DNA of 64,000 nucleotides from Cheiracanthium punctorium (GCA_038373885.1 JAWZYV010014451.1:1302001-1366000), one strand, 5' to 3'; shown: positions 35,976 to 47,405, counted from the stretch's first letter. Translations and numbers: made by a program. Notes: generated by a model not told the origin, from the letters alone.

Positions 35976-36189
35976 ATTCGGGTCCCATCGCGCAGCTGTC
36001 GACCTAACCGTTCGGAGTTTTCCGTGGTTTTCTCCGAAACTAGCGTAAGTACGGGTTAGGACCCCTTAGAAAGACCTCCACGGAGGGCACCCTCCTTTGT
36101 GTTGTCCTTCTTACGTGGATTTATAAGCTGGATTCGGGCTAAGCACACAAATCCGAAAAACATGTTCACAAAACAAAACAAACGAACAA
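35976..36189 (+). mobile_element. Family B SINE (tail type 1), 5'-truncated, 13-bp TSD
   Basis: ACATGCTCACTGC (35963-35975) and ACATGCTAACTGC (36190-36202) flank it, a 13-bp TSD with one mismatch. It starts after the B-box core (ATTCGGGTCCCATCGCGC), carries GTTTTCCGTGGTTTTCTCCG, TACGGGTTAGGACCCCTTAG and CCACGGAGGGCACC, and ends in the tail-type-1 sequence with ACATGTTCACAAAACAAAAC. Confidence 0.85.
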
Positions 36190-36208
36190 ACATGCTAACT
36201 GCCTCATT

Positions 36209-36325
36209 CACCAAGCACTTGACACTCAATTAATCCAAACGTACGTGTTAAAGTCAAGGGTGAGATATCTTACCGGTGGCTTTAACACACGTGTCTGGAT
36301 TAATCCAAGTGTCAAGTGTTCGGTG
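36209..36325. repeat. Foldback of 117 bp with about 47-base arms
   Basis: CACCAAGCACTTGACACTCA at the left pairs with TGAGCACTTG-like sequence inverted at the right (AAGTGTCAAGTGTTCGGTG); pairing extends through TTAATCC, CACGTGTTAAAG and their complements. It begins 6 bases after the SINE's TSD. It could be a MITE or a hairpin-forming non-coding RNA locus. Confidence 0.7.
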
Positions 36326-36841
36326 TATAAAACGGTAGGTATTTTTCGTTTTTCTTTCCCATTTTTAATTGTATTTTTTTACTTAGTTAAGAAATTAGAA
36401 ATACTTTAACCATTCCCTTGAGAAATCACTACCAAATACTTCATTTAATCAGCTTACATCACGATTGGATGTTCTGTAGTGTAGATTGTTTTAAATAGAC
36501 AGCATTCCGCTCACTTTCTAATCATGTCGAGCGCCGCCCTCCCAAAAAAAAAGCATTAGTGAATTTTCAGACGTCTGTTTTATGATTAAAGAATTAGATT
36601 TTCTAAAAGTGTGTCAATCAAAGTATTACTCGATTCCTTCAGATTTGTTGGTCCTATACTCTTTTGAAAAAGACTTGTTTATACAACCGGTCATCAAAGT
36701 ATAGCTTATTGATTTTTTCGTAATTCTCTTTTTTATTACATTAATCAGTATTTATCATTCATGCCTAGCTATAACAAGAGAATACAAATAGATTCAAGTT
36801 GATACTCGTGGCAATTCTTAATTCGGTAAATAAATGGTTAA

Positions 36842-36887
36842 CCCATTTATGCCCAGATATTTTTGCGACTTTCTTCGATTTTTGCAT
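36842..36887 (+). mobile_element. 5' end fragment of the TTAA-type MITE
   Basis: TTAA at 36838-36841 is followed by CCCATTTATGCCCAGATATT and TTTGCGACTTTCTTCGATTT, the first 46 bases of the element that starts again at 36916. Either a local duplication or an aborted/deleted insertion would produce it. Confidence 0.6.
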
Positions 36888-37179
36888 ACTTGTACAATAT
36901 ATTTTCGTTCATTAACCCATTCGTGCCTGGATATTTTTGCAACTTTCTTCGATTTTTGCTAACACCAGCAATAATAGATAAATTTCTGATGTCAACTTCT
37001 TGAACTAGGGATGATTTCCTTTAAAATCATTATGTATAAAAATTGAAACGTCAACATCCTACTTGGTCATGTTAAAATATTTTGTGGAGTTAAGCTTCAA
37101 TACTCGTGAATAAAGGCTAGGAAAAATAATTAACGTTTTCGAATGATAGCGAAAATGCCGTCCCAAAAAAGGGACACTA

Positions 37180-37412
37180 GTCTGTTCGCGGAAACGAGAG
37201 AACGAAAGTAAAAAAACGGGTTACCAAAGAATTACATTTTTGGTACCAATCCCTAGTTTGGCTAATTTAACCTTTTTTAATTCCAAACAGCGTAAATGGA
37301 AGAAAGCAGAAATTCACACTGTGTTTGGCTCTTTGGCAAAATGCCAGGTGTTTACTCATCGCCAGTTTGCAAGTGCAACTGTTTAATTTCGTTCTCTCGA
37401 CTCGCCGAACGT
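37180..37412. mobile_element. Small TIR element, 233 bp, 4-bp TSD
   Basis: Ends GTCTGTTCGCGGAAACGAGA (left) and, inverted, ACGTTCGGCGAGTCGAGAGA share a pairing core that ends GAGAGAACGAAA. ACTA flanks both sides (37176-37179 and 37413-37416). Non-coding; superfamily unassigned. The 4-bp TSD could also be read as 3-bp CTA. Confidence 0.6.
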
Positions 37413-37428
37413 ACTATAGGTGTAAATG

Positions 37429-37603
37429 TTTCCGAAAGTCCTCTCGGCGGTCGCTAGCAGTTTCCGAGGGGTGCCAATATTCAGAAGTCCCCCACCTTCT
37501 GATGAGGTTCCAAATTGTGGCGGGAAATTCCAGGAAGGACGTATATATAGTTCTAAGCGACACATTCAGTGACGCGAGCTGTCCTCTCCTGGCAAATAAA
37601 TAA
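37429..37603 (+). mobile_element. Family A SINE, 5'-truncated, 14-bp TSD
   Basis: TATAGGTGTAAATG flanks it on both sides (37415-37428 and 37604-37617). It starts within the body at TTTCCGAAAGTCCTCTCGG, lacking the whole tRNA head, and ends CTGTCCTCTCCTGGCAAATA. The open frames here are by-products of the SINE. Confidence 0.9.
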
Positions 37604-37623
37604 TATAGGTGTAAATGGGTTAA

Positions 37624-40600
37624 GATTTTTCCAATCATTATGGGCCACACTGTATATTGCATTCTATTAACAAGTCATAGTAAGATTTTTTTTCCCTCCA
37701 ATGGGCGTCAGTTGCTATCAAGCATAGTGATACTAAGTGATAAAAACCATTCTGCATTCTGTCTTAAAGCATATTTAAAACGACACATACACTTGTCCAT
37801 GTAAAGAATACGGTAATATAGCATAAATTATTTTTTTTTAAATGGCTTCAATTTGACAATCGAAATACATTAATTTTACAAATTCTTTAAATGAGTAATT
37901 ATTAAGTTTGGTATCGCACTCTATTTATAGACGCACTATTAACTGATTTGTAAACATAAAAAAGCATGTGTTTACTGTTAATGTTTTATTACAGTTATCA
38001 ATGGTAGAAAATAATGCTAAAGTCAAAAAATTATCCTTTCTTGCCAATTTTAAAAAATTAATCATATCTTAAAATATTTCTTTCTTCTTCCCAAAACTGG
38101 AATATTCCAATTTGCACCGCATATTAAAAAGACACGAGTATGCCTTTAAAAAAGGTGTAGCATAACAAGATAATTTTAAATGTAATTATAATGTTTTTAT
38201 TTTCATAAGAAGATGTATAAAAATTATCTGCTGTTTTGAATAAAAATTAAATTCATTATTTTATTAGAAAAATTGCATTGATCAGATTATTGTCATTGCT
38301 ATTCGTTATATAAAGAAATATTAAAGCGTAGAAGCTTTCTTTTTTCATATTTTGTTTTGCATATTAAAAAGATAAATAGTTTTTAGAGTTTGACAGACTT
38401 GCAATTTTTTATTATAATAAATATTTTTTTCTAAGATTAATTTTAAAAGCCAAAATGAAATAAATCGTTTTAATTACTAAAGAATGGATGTTATCAAATT
38501 AACGCTGTTTTGTTTTTGCAGAATTTTTGTAAATTTTTAAAGCGCATAGAACAAAAAATACATCTTTTGTAAATTAAAAACATTTATTTTACGGTGCTTT
38601 TTACAACTAACTAAATATGAAGATGTTCAAAATAAAAAGTAAATTCGATTAGGCGTTTACAAGAATAAAAATTATGTATGAACGATTTCTTTTATTTTTT
38701 TAAAAAGGCTTACATTTCTAAGCCATTTATTAATAATTAAAGATTTCTAATTCAGAATCAAAACAAGTAGTAATTTAACTCATACATTATGACTAATGAT
38801 TTAATATTTCACTAACAAATGCGTTTATTTAAAATCATTGCGTTCTGAATTGTATTTAAAATTTGTCGTTTTCTTTGCGATAATTTTAATTGAAGTTTAC
38901 TTCCTTTTTAAAATTTGGCACAATTTTCTGATTAATTTTTCTTTATGCATGTCTCTAATCACTTGAATTTTTATTTCTAGATCCTCCGTTCATTTACTAA
39001 GCTAGTTATATAGTATAAAAGTGTCCATCAGTGAATAAAATCATCAGTGGCCTATTTTAGTACATCATATATAAGGAATTTTACAACAAATTTATGTTTT
39101 ATGAGGTAAACCTCTTACGTTGACAATGATTCGTACATGACATCGTAAACAATGATTGAAAAGTGATTTTTAGTTATAAAATTCTTAAAAATCTGCAAAC
39201 TAAGTTACATCTTCAAACAAAACTGCTTTTAAAAGAAAAATTTCCTCTTCTATCCGATGATGCAAATGTTAATTTTCTGCAAGTGAATAGTTAACGCCAA
39301 AAACCGCATTAAACATAAAATAAAAAAAATTTTAATCTGAATTTTGTAAAAATCGCTTCTAGGTAAATGGCATCATGCTTAAAACTTCCTTTCTACCAAA
39401 TTTGGTATATCTATGTAAACGTTTGTCCGTAACGTCACCGACAGACAATCAGGCGTCTTTTATAAGAAATTGAGAAGAAGATGTACTTAGAGACAGCATG
39501 TACACTCTCATTGCAGCAGAAATTTTTGGTGGAATTTGCACACAGGATGGACACATGCCGTCGCTGGTGTGTATGCACTACGCCTATAGATTGTGGGTGC
39601 GCCATTCCGCATTGCGGTATCTCAGCGTTGATACGCGTTAAAAACACACACACACACAGGTGTGCACCAAGGTGTTATAGACTCTGTATAACATCCCCTC
39701 TTATACGCATCGCATTCTTCCAATTTTTAAATACTCTTATATACTAATTCTTTGTTTTTCCTTATTACATACTGTTTATTTATCTCAAAAATTCCATGGA
39801 CATCAAATTCTATAGCAAAAACTGGACGTCATAATTAAAATTACGACGGCAGAAAACATTTCACAAGGTATTTTTTTTAATTCTTTAAAAAATCAGCATT
39901 TTGTATTATGTAGTTTATGATTATCATGTTAAAAAAAAGCACGAGATTTCTGTTAAAGCTAGAGCAATTACCAAGAAAAAATTTGAAGAATATCTTTATT
40001 TACATTTTCTTTATTTACGATTCTTGGGTTATTTTTCTGAAAATAACTTAATAATAGTGTAAAATAATTTATCAGTGTTTATTCAAAAAATCCCTGAAAA
40101 CTAAAAAGCAGTGAAAGTTTATAGCTCGGAACATGTTATAGTGCATTACATATATTTAAATTTATTACAATTTTCGATTGCAATTTTCTAAAATCTTTCA
40201 AGGCCGAGTAACATTTTCTCTCTGCTTTGAACAATATTAATTTTTAATTGCATTTTAAACGATTTAATTTATTTTTCATTAGAGAGATTTATGTTTACTG
40301 CATTCGCGTAACTTTATTTTAAATTGGTTAAGGAAATGGAGGAATTTTAATAAAATCTATAATTATGTACTCCCATCTTTTTTTTTTTCGGAATAAAAGC
40401 ATTTTTTGAAAGTTAATTGAAAAATGTTTCATGTAAAAGGATTTTTAATTAATTTTTGAATGCATGAGATTGATTTGATAATTAAATTTGTCTCTGTTTT
40501 GGCATCTATGCTGGAAAACTTTTTTTTTCAGGGTGAAGTGAATTTAGCATGTAGATACATTACTCAGATTATTTTGCATTCAGTTATGTATGGGAATTCG

Positions 40601-42581
40601 ATTTTTTTCTATAAAACAGATGGTTTTTCCCCAAGCAGCTCCCAGTAAAACTATTTATCAAATGCATCATCATATTTTTAAATATCTTTACATATAATAA
40701 GCTTGTTAAAAGTTTTTTCAGATACAAGGACAAAAGATAATTTTAAATCAGGAAATATGTAAGAAATGTTGTGCAACCATAACTTAAAACAAAAATTCTT
40801 TTTTCGGGCATATAATAAACTTGTTAAAGGTTTTACTTATACAAGAACAGAAAATGAATTTTAAATAAGCGTATAAGAACGCACACAGCTGCAAAATGCT
40901 TGCGAGACAACTTACATAATCAATTTTACTAATTCTTGTTGTAAAGTCGTTGTTCGAAATGTTGATAAAAATGTAGAAGAGAAGACTTCAGGGGGAAAAA
41001 AAACTTAAAATTTAAAACCAACAAAACACGAAGAAGATAATGAATAAAGGAGCTGAAATGTAGTTAACTGGAAAATTAAAACAAGCGACGAGAATATGCA
41101 ATACACTCCTGGAAATTAACACAAAAAGAAGCGTATGTTTTTTTAAAAGATTTCAGGTCGTTTAATTTGTTTAATGCTTTACATTTGTTTCATTTAAGTA
41201 TAATAAAGAGAATAAAACAAGCAAGATAAATAAATAAAACGGTAGAAAGACAAAATGATAGAAAATGTCTTTTTTGAAAAAAATAAAGTCTATCTTTTAA
41301 TGTATAAAAAGTGAAGGATTCTCGAAATGATTTTTTACAATAAAAAAATTTCTTTTTCCTATCCCAAAAACAACGAAAGTAAAATTTTTGCATACGTTGT
41401 TGCAATTAAAAGTTTGTTGAATTGAATCCGCACAAGTTCTCTTAATGACGGGTAATCGAAACATCTATTTGATTTACAGTGCTTAAAAGTTTTTCATACA
41501 CTTTTTCGATTATTTTCGTAAGATATTTTTTAACGTTTTGAAGAAAATTGTAAAACTGTGCAATTTAATTGCTGAGCAGAAATAAATTACTTTGCATTTT
41601 ATCAGAATGAATAAAATAACTCGTGTTGGTTAAACAAGAAGTACCGCTTTAGGAATTTTCAGAAATAAAAATTCTCAAAGTAGTCCTTTCGAATGGAATC
41701 ATTCGTGAGTGTTTGAATTCTACGTGCACCTGACTTGAAATAATTGGCGGGAAGAAGAAAACGCTTCATTTATGCTGTTCCAAAAGTATTGCACTAGTTA
41801 TGCCATCTAGTGCCGAAAAACGTAAGAAAAGTAAAATATTTAATGAAAGTCACCAAAACAGTTATAAACGCGGGTAGAGAAATCACTAAATAAATTAAAT
41901 TCTCTTAAGATATGGAAAACTTCCCAGAAACTCAAGTCAAAATGGCAAAAGCAATTTTAAATAACACAAATTGAAAAAAAAAAAATCAAAATGATGGTCT
42001 GAAGACCAAGAATGTTTAATAAATGAGAAGTGTTTTTCTTCTTCCTTTTGGTGTAATTTTGATTTTTTTAAAAAAACTGATGCTATATTTGATGTATGAT
42101 GGCACAAATAGCTCAGATATTCTGGTATGGGATCTGGTATATCACTCATTTCATTTTAGACAACGTTTGAGTTCATATTTGCACTGATGATGAATAAGTA
42201 AGACTCAAAACTGCTGTCTGCAGATTGACATTCCTTACCTTTCTTATAAGGTTTCGTCTTTATTTTCGCATTATTGTACAAAGGCTTGCCAGACTGTCTT
42301 AGGCACATTGGTTACCTTACAAGATATTCAAGATTCCAGTGATTAAAGTTTTACTGCTCAGAGAAATCTATTGCCTTAATCCTTCAATAGGAAAATGCGA
42401 AGTTTGTGGATGGCATTATGATACGATGGAAATAGCCATTTAGAAGAAATAATTTTTGAATCAAACTAAGCCACCAAAGTGTGAATTCCATTTAACTGCG
42501 ACTTTGATAACAGCAAATCATACTATACGAGATGGCCTATTCCGACATTTTCAGCTGCTTTCTGAAATCAGAAGATGGCAT
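37624..42581. other. Long AT-rich stretch without genes
   Basis: Nothing gene-like is recognised. A (CA)n microsatellite of about 8 units is near 39643-39658, within a locally GC-richer patch (about 39540-39670) whose translations match no family I know. Confidence 0.4.
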
Positions 42582-43060
42582 TGTGATGGAGATCACATAT
42601 CTAATTTAATAATCATTTACTTTGTCTTTCTTTAATGTAATCTATCCAAAATCAAGAATTCTAAATCTTTTCTGTTCTCATTTTTCGGTCACTTCGGCTT
42701 TTAAATCTGTATATTCGCTTTTCCCGTATGCATTATTCTTAATTGTTTATTTGTCTCTTCAGACATGGTGGCGTCGTTGTGCTAAAAATAGATTACATTG
42801 CGTCCGTTTGCAAAATCAACGGCCTTTTGTTTACCCCCTTCTTTGGCATTGGTGTTGGAGTTTTTATTTTTGTTGCCCTGCGACATCTTTAAAATTATTT
42901 GCTCGCGATTACGTCATTTTAATTTTATTGGATTAAGTTTTAGGGTTGCTCTGGAATTGGCGTTATTTATCTCAGCCAAGTGTTTGTTCTCGCCAATGTG
43001 TAATTCTCTGCTGGCGTAATTTTTAATTCATTCCATCTTAATTTCACTGTCCATATAGGA
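42582..43060 (+). repeat. TGTGATGRAGATCACA repeat family, copy A
   Basis: Starts TGTGATGGAGATCACATATC and runs colinear with copy B for about 150 bases (CTTTAATGTAATCTATCCAA, TTTTCGGTCACTTCGGCTTT). It then has about 230 bases lacking in B and rejoins it at TTCATTCCATCTTAATTTCA and CACTGTCCATATAGGACG. The frames here are not recognised proteins. It might be an LTR or foldback element. Confidence 0.6.
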
Positions 43061-43129
43061 CGTTTTTTTTAATTCGCTGAGTCACCAACAGAAAAATGCA
43101 ACATAAGTGTCTGGGTAGGCACCAATTTA

Positions 43130-43616
43130 TGTAACGAAGTTAATATGCTTACGGTATTTTAAATTATTAAAACTGCGATGTGATGGAGATCACGTATCTA
43201 ATTTAATAATCATTTACTTTGTCTTTCTTTAATGTAATCTATCCAAAATCATGTATTCTAAATCTTTTCTGTTCTCATTTTTCGGTCACTTCGGCTTTTA
43301 AATCTGTATATTCGCTTTTCTTGTTTGCATTGTTTATTTATCACAATTATCATTGTGTAATTTTCTGCTGGGTAATTTTTAATTCATTCCATCTTAATTT
43401 CACTGTCCATATAGGACGTAATTTATTCGCTGAGCCACCACCACCATCCGTTGTAATAAGTTTATGTTTCGTTTCAATAGTATCTTTTAAATAAATAGTT
43501 TTTAAGTATTCAATGTCTTTTTCTTTTCTTCAACGAAGTGCATCGAATCTCGATTTTTAACCGTCACATCGCAGTTTTAATAATTTAAAATTCCGTAAGC
43601 AATTAACTTCGTTACA
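43130..43616 (+). mobile_element. TIR-bounded element enclosing repeat copy B
   Basis: TGTAACGAAGTTAATATGCT at the left is inverted at the right (GCAATTAACTTCGTTACA). The arms pair for about 53 bases, to AAAACTGCGATGTGA. Inside are copy B (from 43179) and an AATAAA near 43489. TG...CA ends plus AATAAA could suggest a solo LTR, but the arms are far longer than LTR ends require and no TSD is visible. A foldback DNA element is equally possible. Confidence 0.55.
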
Positions 43617-44781
43617 GGCATGTCCAACAATTATGGGAAGTGAGATTGGAAATACTAATTATGATCCACAAACAGCTCTTTTTTTATAGGATCATAGCTT
43701 GTTCCGACGTATTAGATTGTTCTAAATTTCCCCGAAGCTGAATCATTCAAGCATGGTGCTCGTAGAATAACGTTTGAAGGCACTTTCTTTTTATTATATG
43801 ATTTTGAGAACATTCTCAGTACAGCATGCGCAGTGAGGAGAAACCTCTTTCTGCATAAACCGGTGTAAGACACTGCTGTAGCAGAAAATCACTAATGCGT
43901 TTATCACACTATCGTAAAATCCGAACTTTTTGCTGGAACAACTTTTCCGCCAGACTTTAAAGGTGGAGTTATTTTTAAACGTTGTAAAAGTAAACAAACG
44001 TTCTCCGACGCCAGATAGTCATGGCATGTTAAGGTATCTCTGATTTGACGTGTAGGTTGTTATTTTAATTATCGTGACTCAGCATCTCGCATAATCCTTC
44101 CGTTGGTACATTTACATGGGATCAGCGACGATTTTTTATTGATTGTGGTACTTAAAATGATTGAATTTATCAAAATAATAATTAATTCATCTATAAAATC
44201 GACTTCTAATTCCACACCCCGCTTGCATGCACCATACGTTTATCACTTCGAGCCGCAGTCGATGACGTAGCAGAAAGAAGCACTCTGATTGGCCGAAATT
44301 TCGGCCGACTGGGATTTTTTCGTTCTGAAAGCAAAAAGTTCGAGATTGCAAAGTTCGAGAAGGTAATGACAGAGAAAATCGGTTTAAAAGTTGTTCAACA
44401 AAAAAATTACTCGGATTTGTAGCTAGTGTGATAACCCTATAATACTCGGAACTTCATGATGATACAGGATTGTTAAAGTTGTCTTCCACGTATTAACCAC
44501 TTTAGAAAAAGTATAAAATATCCTCTGAATTTCTAATCATTGCTTGATAATAATTGATGAATTTTTCTTCAAACAGACTCAACTTATCTTTGATATTAAT
44601 AATCGTATTTTATTTTTAATTACGTAGCTATTCGAGAACATGCCAATTATTTTTTTATATTAATTTATAAATTTTATTTACACTTCGTCATTTCCTTTTA
44701 GTAATTTCTAACTGGACTGCAAAATTTCCTTTGCTACGGAACATTCCTTCATGATTTCATACCGTTTCGGTTCACCTTAAC

Positions 44782-44822
<41 letters not shown>

Positions 44823-45749
44823 TTGCGTTTGTACAGTTTGCGTTTGAAAACCACGTTATCTATTTCATTCTCCGTACCCGCTATACAAACAAATATTTCT
44901 ATTTTCAATCAATAGTTAATTTGAAAAATTTTAACACCAAGCAAGTAATAAGCTGACAAAAATATTACCGTCTTCTTGAGTTGGTAACAATTTTTTTTAC
45001 ATAAAATGGAAAAGGTAAACAAAATACTGGTAATTAACTTAACAATTTGCTGGTTTAATAAACAGAATGCAGGCATGAATAATATTCAAGGTTTATTAAT
45101 TTTCTCGGAACAATATTAAATTATCCCCTCATTTAAAAGTTTGAATGACATCAAAGTCTAGTTTATCTCATATCGATCCTTGTGTTTATTATGAAGCCAA
45201 ATAACATGCATCTGGAAAAAAATTGTTCCAGTACAGATTACCAGGTAATTATCGTCCAATGTAAACATATATTTTTAAAATTCAAAGATTTTCATATTTT
45301 CAATTAAATGCTTGTGCTAAAGATCCAGTTTTCCAGTTTTCTGAATGCAATAACTAAGCAAGATTGCTTTTATTTTTAATTTTTGCTCTATTCTCTGAAA
45401 TACTTAATTAAAATTTTGAAATTATTTTATTAGAGAGAGAGAGTGTACATTCAGTTGAAACAAGAACTTTAGTAGCGTAAATAGTTTAATAAATCACATT
45501 TTTTCACATAGAGTTTTATTCCCTTCGCTTAAATTTATTGGTACTCTTTTTATCAACTTTTGCCTCTTTTTTTTATTACTTTTGCTTTCAAAATCTGTAC
45601 TTTTTTTCTTGGCTTTCTTGCACAAAACAGTAGACTTTTCTCGGTATAAATAATTTATATCATCATATCTCATTCTCATTTGATATACCTCCTTAAATTA
45701 CAACATAAATACCCAAAACAACAAAAATTCTAAGATAACATTTGCAGTA
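43617..45749. other. AT-rich stretch without genes
   Basis: No gene is seen. It holds the GC-richer motif cluster at 44255-44306 and a (TA)n tract at about 44788-44818. At 45434-45443 a short GAGAGAGAGA run occurs. Confidence 0.4.
44255..44306 (-). promoter_or_regulatory. CCAAT/CRE-like motif cluster with GGCCGAAATTTCGGCC palindrome (tentative)
   Basis: GATGACGTAG (44261-44270, close to a CREB/ATF half-site with TGACGTA) is followed by CTGATTGGCC (44284-44293), a full inverted CCAAT box as bound by NF-Y, and a perfect 16-base palindrome GGCCGAAATTTCGGCC (44291-44306). Paired CCAAT and CRE sites are common in animal promoters and in some mobile elements. No downstream exon is recognisable on either strand. 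Confidence 0.25.
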
Positions 45750-46174
45750 CAATGGAGTGATTCAAAACTTTGTCTCTGAAATGTGAAGGGTGATAAGATG
45801 ATTCAGAATCACATAGCAATGTGGGTTCGGAAACGTCGTCTTCATTTACCTGTTTATAATCACTTTAGAAGAACTCTTGGTGTGCTTTTCTAAATTATCA
45901 ATCGAGTTTCATAAGCAATGAGCTTTTCTTCGACGCTTTCAACATTGAAATGAAACAGAATTTGTAAACTGCCACATTTGGTTAGGTGTTTTCTGTGAAA
46001 GATGCATTAGTATTTGACATTCGGTGGTCAGAAAGTTCACTGTTACTTGAACATTTCTCCCAAAGTGATTATTAACAGGTAATAAAGACTACGTGTCCGA
46101 CCTCGCATGTCATTCTTAATCGCCTTGGTCTATCATTCTTAACATCTCTGACACAAAGTTTTGAATCCAATTGC
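45750..46174. mobile_element. CAGGGTGATTC-family MITE, decayed copy
   Basis: GTGATTCAAAACTTTGTCTC at the left is inverted as ACACAAAGTTTTGAATCCAA at the right. Both sub-terminal regions also carry the family's GATTCAGAATCACATAGCAA and GTCTTTATTACCTGTTAATA-like blocks. TA lies near each end. Overall length (about 425) is close to the 393-bp copy at 19872. Confidence 0.65.
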
Positions 46175-46454
46175 ATATACTATAATGGGATTTAGTTATA
46201 AATCGAACTCTTTTCTCTTAAAATGGGTAATTTTGGCTTGCTTTGTCAAAAACTTGTAGCCCTCGGTGCTTTCTTTAATAACATCTAGTCTCGTACCGTT
46301 TAAAATTCTGATGGATTGAAACTTCTTTAACCGTAGGTTATGGTGTTTATTTTGGCTTTCAATAGTAAAAAGTTTCGTGCCAATGTGAAATCCAATAAGC
46401 ATTTGATATTTCAGAATTTTTTTCTGATTCATTATTTTTGAACTACAGGAATAG

Positions 46455-47405
46455 TGAGAAACTTTTTGGTTACCTTGTATTCTGCAACTTCCAAATCGGG
46501 AACAACAGCAGGCGCATATCACTGCAAATTATTTGAGAATGGTAATTGTTTCACTTTCAAACGATTTAATGGCACGAACAAATCCTCCATGCAAGGCATC
46601 CCCCCCAAGCCGCAGGCCTCGTGTAGCTTTGCCCTATCCACAAACATTAACGGTACGAACTTTTTGGATATCTTGTATTCAGCAATTTCACAACAGGCGA
46701 CACATATTCCTGCAGAATATCATCTAAAACCTTCAGTTTTACTATTTAGAACCTATTTAGAAATGCCGAAATATGAAACAGGCTTTCTGGTTGCCTCCTA
46801 TTCTCTGATTTCAAAAACAAAAGCAACGAGTGGAAGAAGTCTCCCAAGCACATCTGAAAACCAAAAAGCTTTCATTCAGCTTATTTATACATAGAAAAAT
46901 CCAGTTACCACGTACTCTACGATACCAGCAACAAAAGCAATGTGTGACACAATTTGCAGAAGATTACTTGTAAAATCCATAAAAATTCAACTCAGGAGCT
47001 GTGATAACTCAGTGGTTAATTCGTCGAACTTATAGCGAGCTCGATTCCGACATACCACTGAATCCCCCACCCTGTGTATATGCGGTGTACGTACACGTTA
47101 AATCTGTGGTTCCGAAAGTCCCCTCAGCCGTCACTAACACCCCGTCTCACCGTTAGGAAAACTAGGGGGGGGGGAAATATTCCATATACTGTCTTCTGAT
47201 GAGGATCCAACTTGCTGAGCGAAACTCCCGAAAAGAAGCATGTAGCTCTAAACAAGACATTCGGTGACGTGAGCCTCTGGCAAACAAACGTTCAACTCAA
47301 CTTACTTATAAATTGCAAAATCCGACACGAACTTTTTGGTTATCTTGTATTTTGTCACTTTAACAAAGGAACCAATGGGCGGCGCATATCTCTGCAGATT
47401 AAATT
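46455..47405 (+). repeat. Diverged tandem array of about 65-base motif, five units
   Basis: Units near 46455, 46657, 46780, 46898 and 47332 share a motif exemplified by CTTTTTGGTTACCTTGTATT, then TCTGCAACTTC, an ACAACAGCAGGCGCATATC-like stretch and CTGCA. Spacings are about 202, 123, 118 and, subtracting the SINE insertion, 137 bases. A 146-codon frame (46454-46894) runs through the first three units and repeats FLVTLYSATSK, FLDILYSAISQ and FLVASYSLISK. I regard the frame as a by-product of the DNA repeat: it matches no known protein and does not continue past 46894. Confidence 0.6.
46994..47290 (+). mobile_element. Family A SINE, full length, 9-bp TSD
   Basis: TTCAACTCA flanks both sides (46985-46993 and 47291-47299). 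The head has CTCAGTGGTTAATTCGTCG (A-box-like) but a degraded B-box (AGCTCGATTCCGAC). It continues TATGCGGTGTACGTACACG, TTCCGAAAGTCCCCTC, TCTTCTGATGAGGATCCAAC and ends GAGCCTCTGGCAAACAAACG. It split the tandem array described around it. Length 297 bp, slightly more than the 11.5-kb copy. Confidence 0.85.

Larger units (their letters stand above)
36916..37619 (+). mobile_element. TTAA-type MITE split by two later insertions
   Basis: TTAA at 36912-36915 and 37620-37623 bound it. Left end CCCATTCGTGCCTGG; right end TAGGTGTAAATGGG. It is colinear with 16965-17243 up to GGGACACTA at 37179, then interrupted by a 233-bp TIR element and a SINE, each with its own TSD. Removing both inserts and one copy of each TSD leaves 278 bases, against 279 in the sister copy. 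Confidence 0.85.

Noticed and set aside
46454..46894. 146-codon open frame as a gene
   Set aside because: It runs over a diverged DNA tandem array whose units extend beyond the frame, and it shows no known domain. Kept only as part of the repeat and as a question in the findings.
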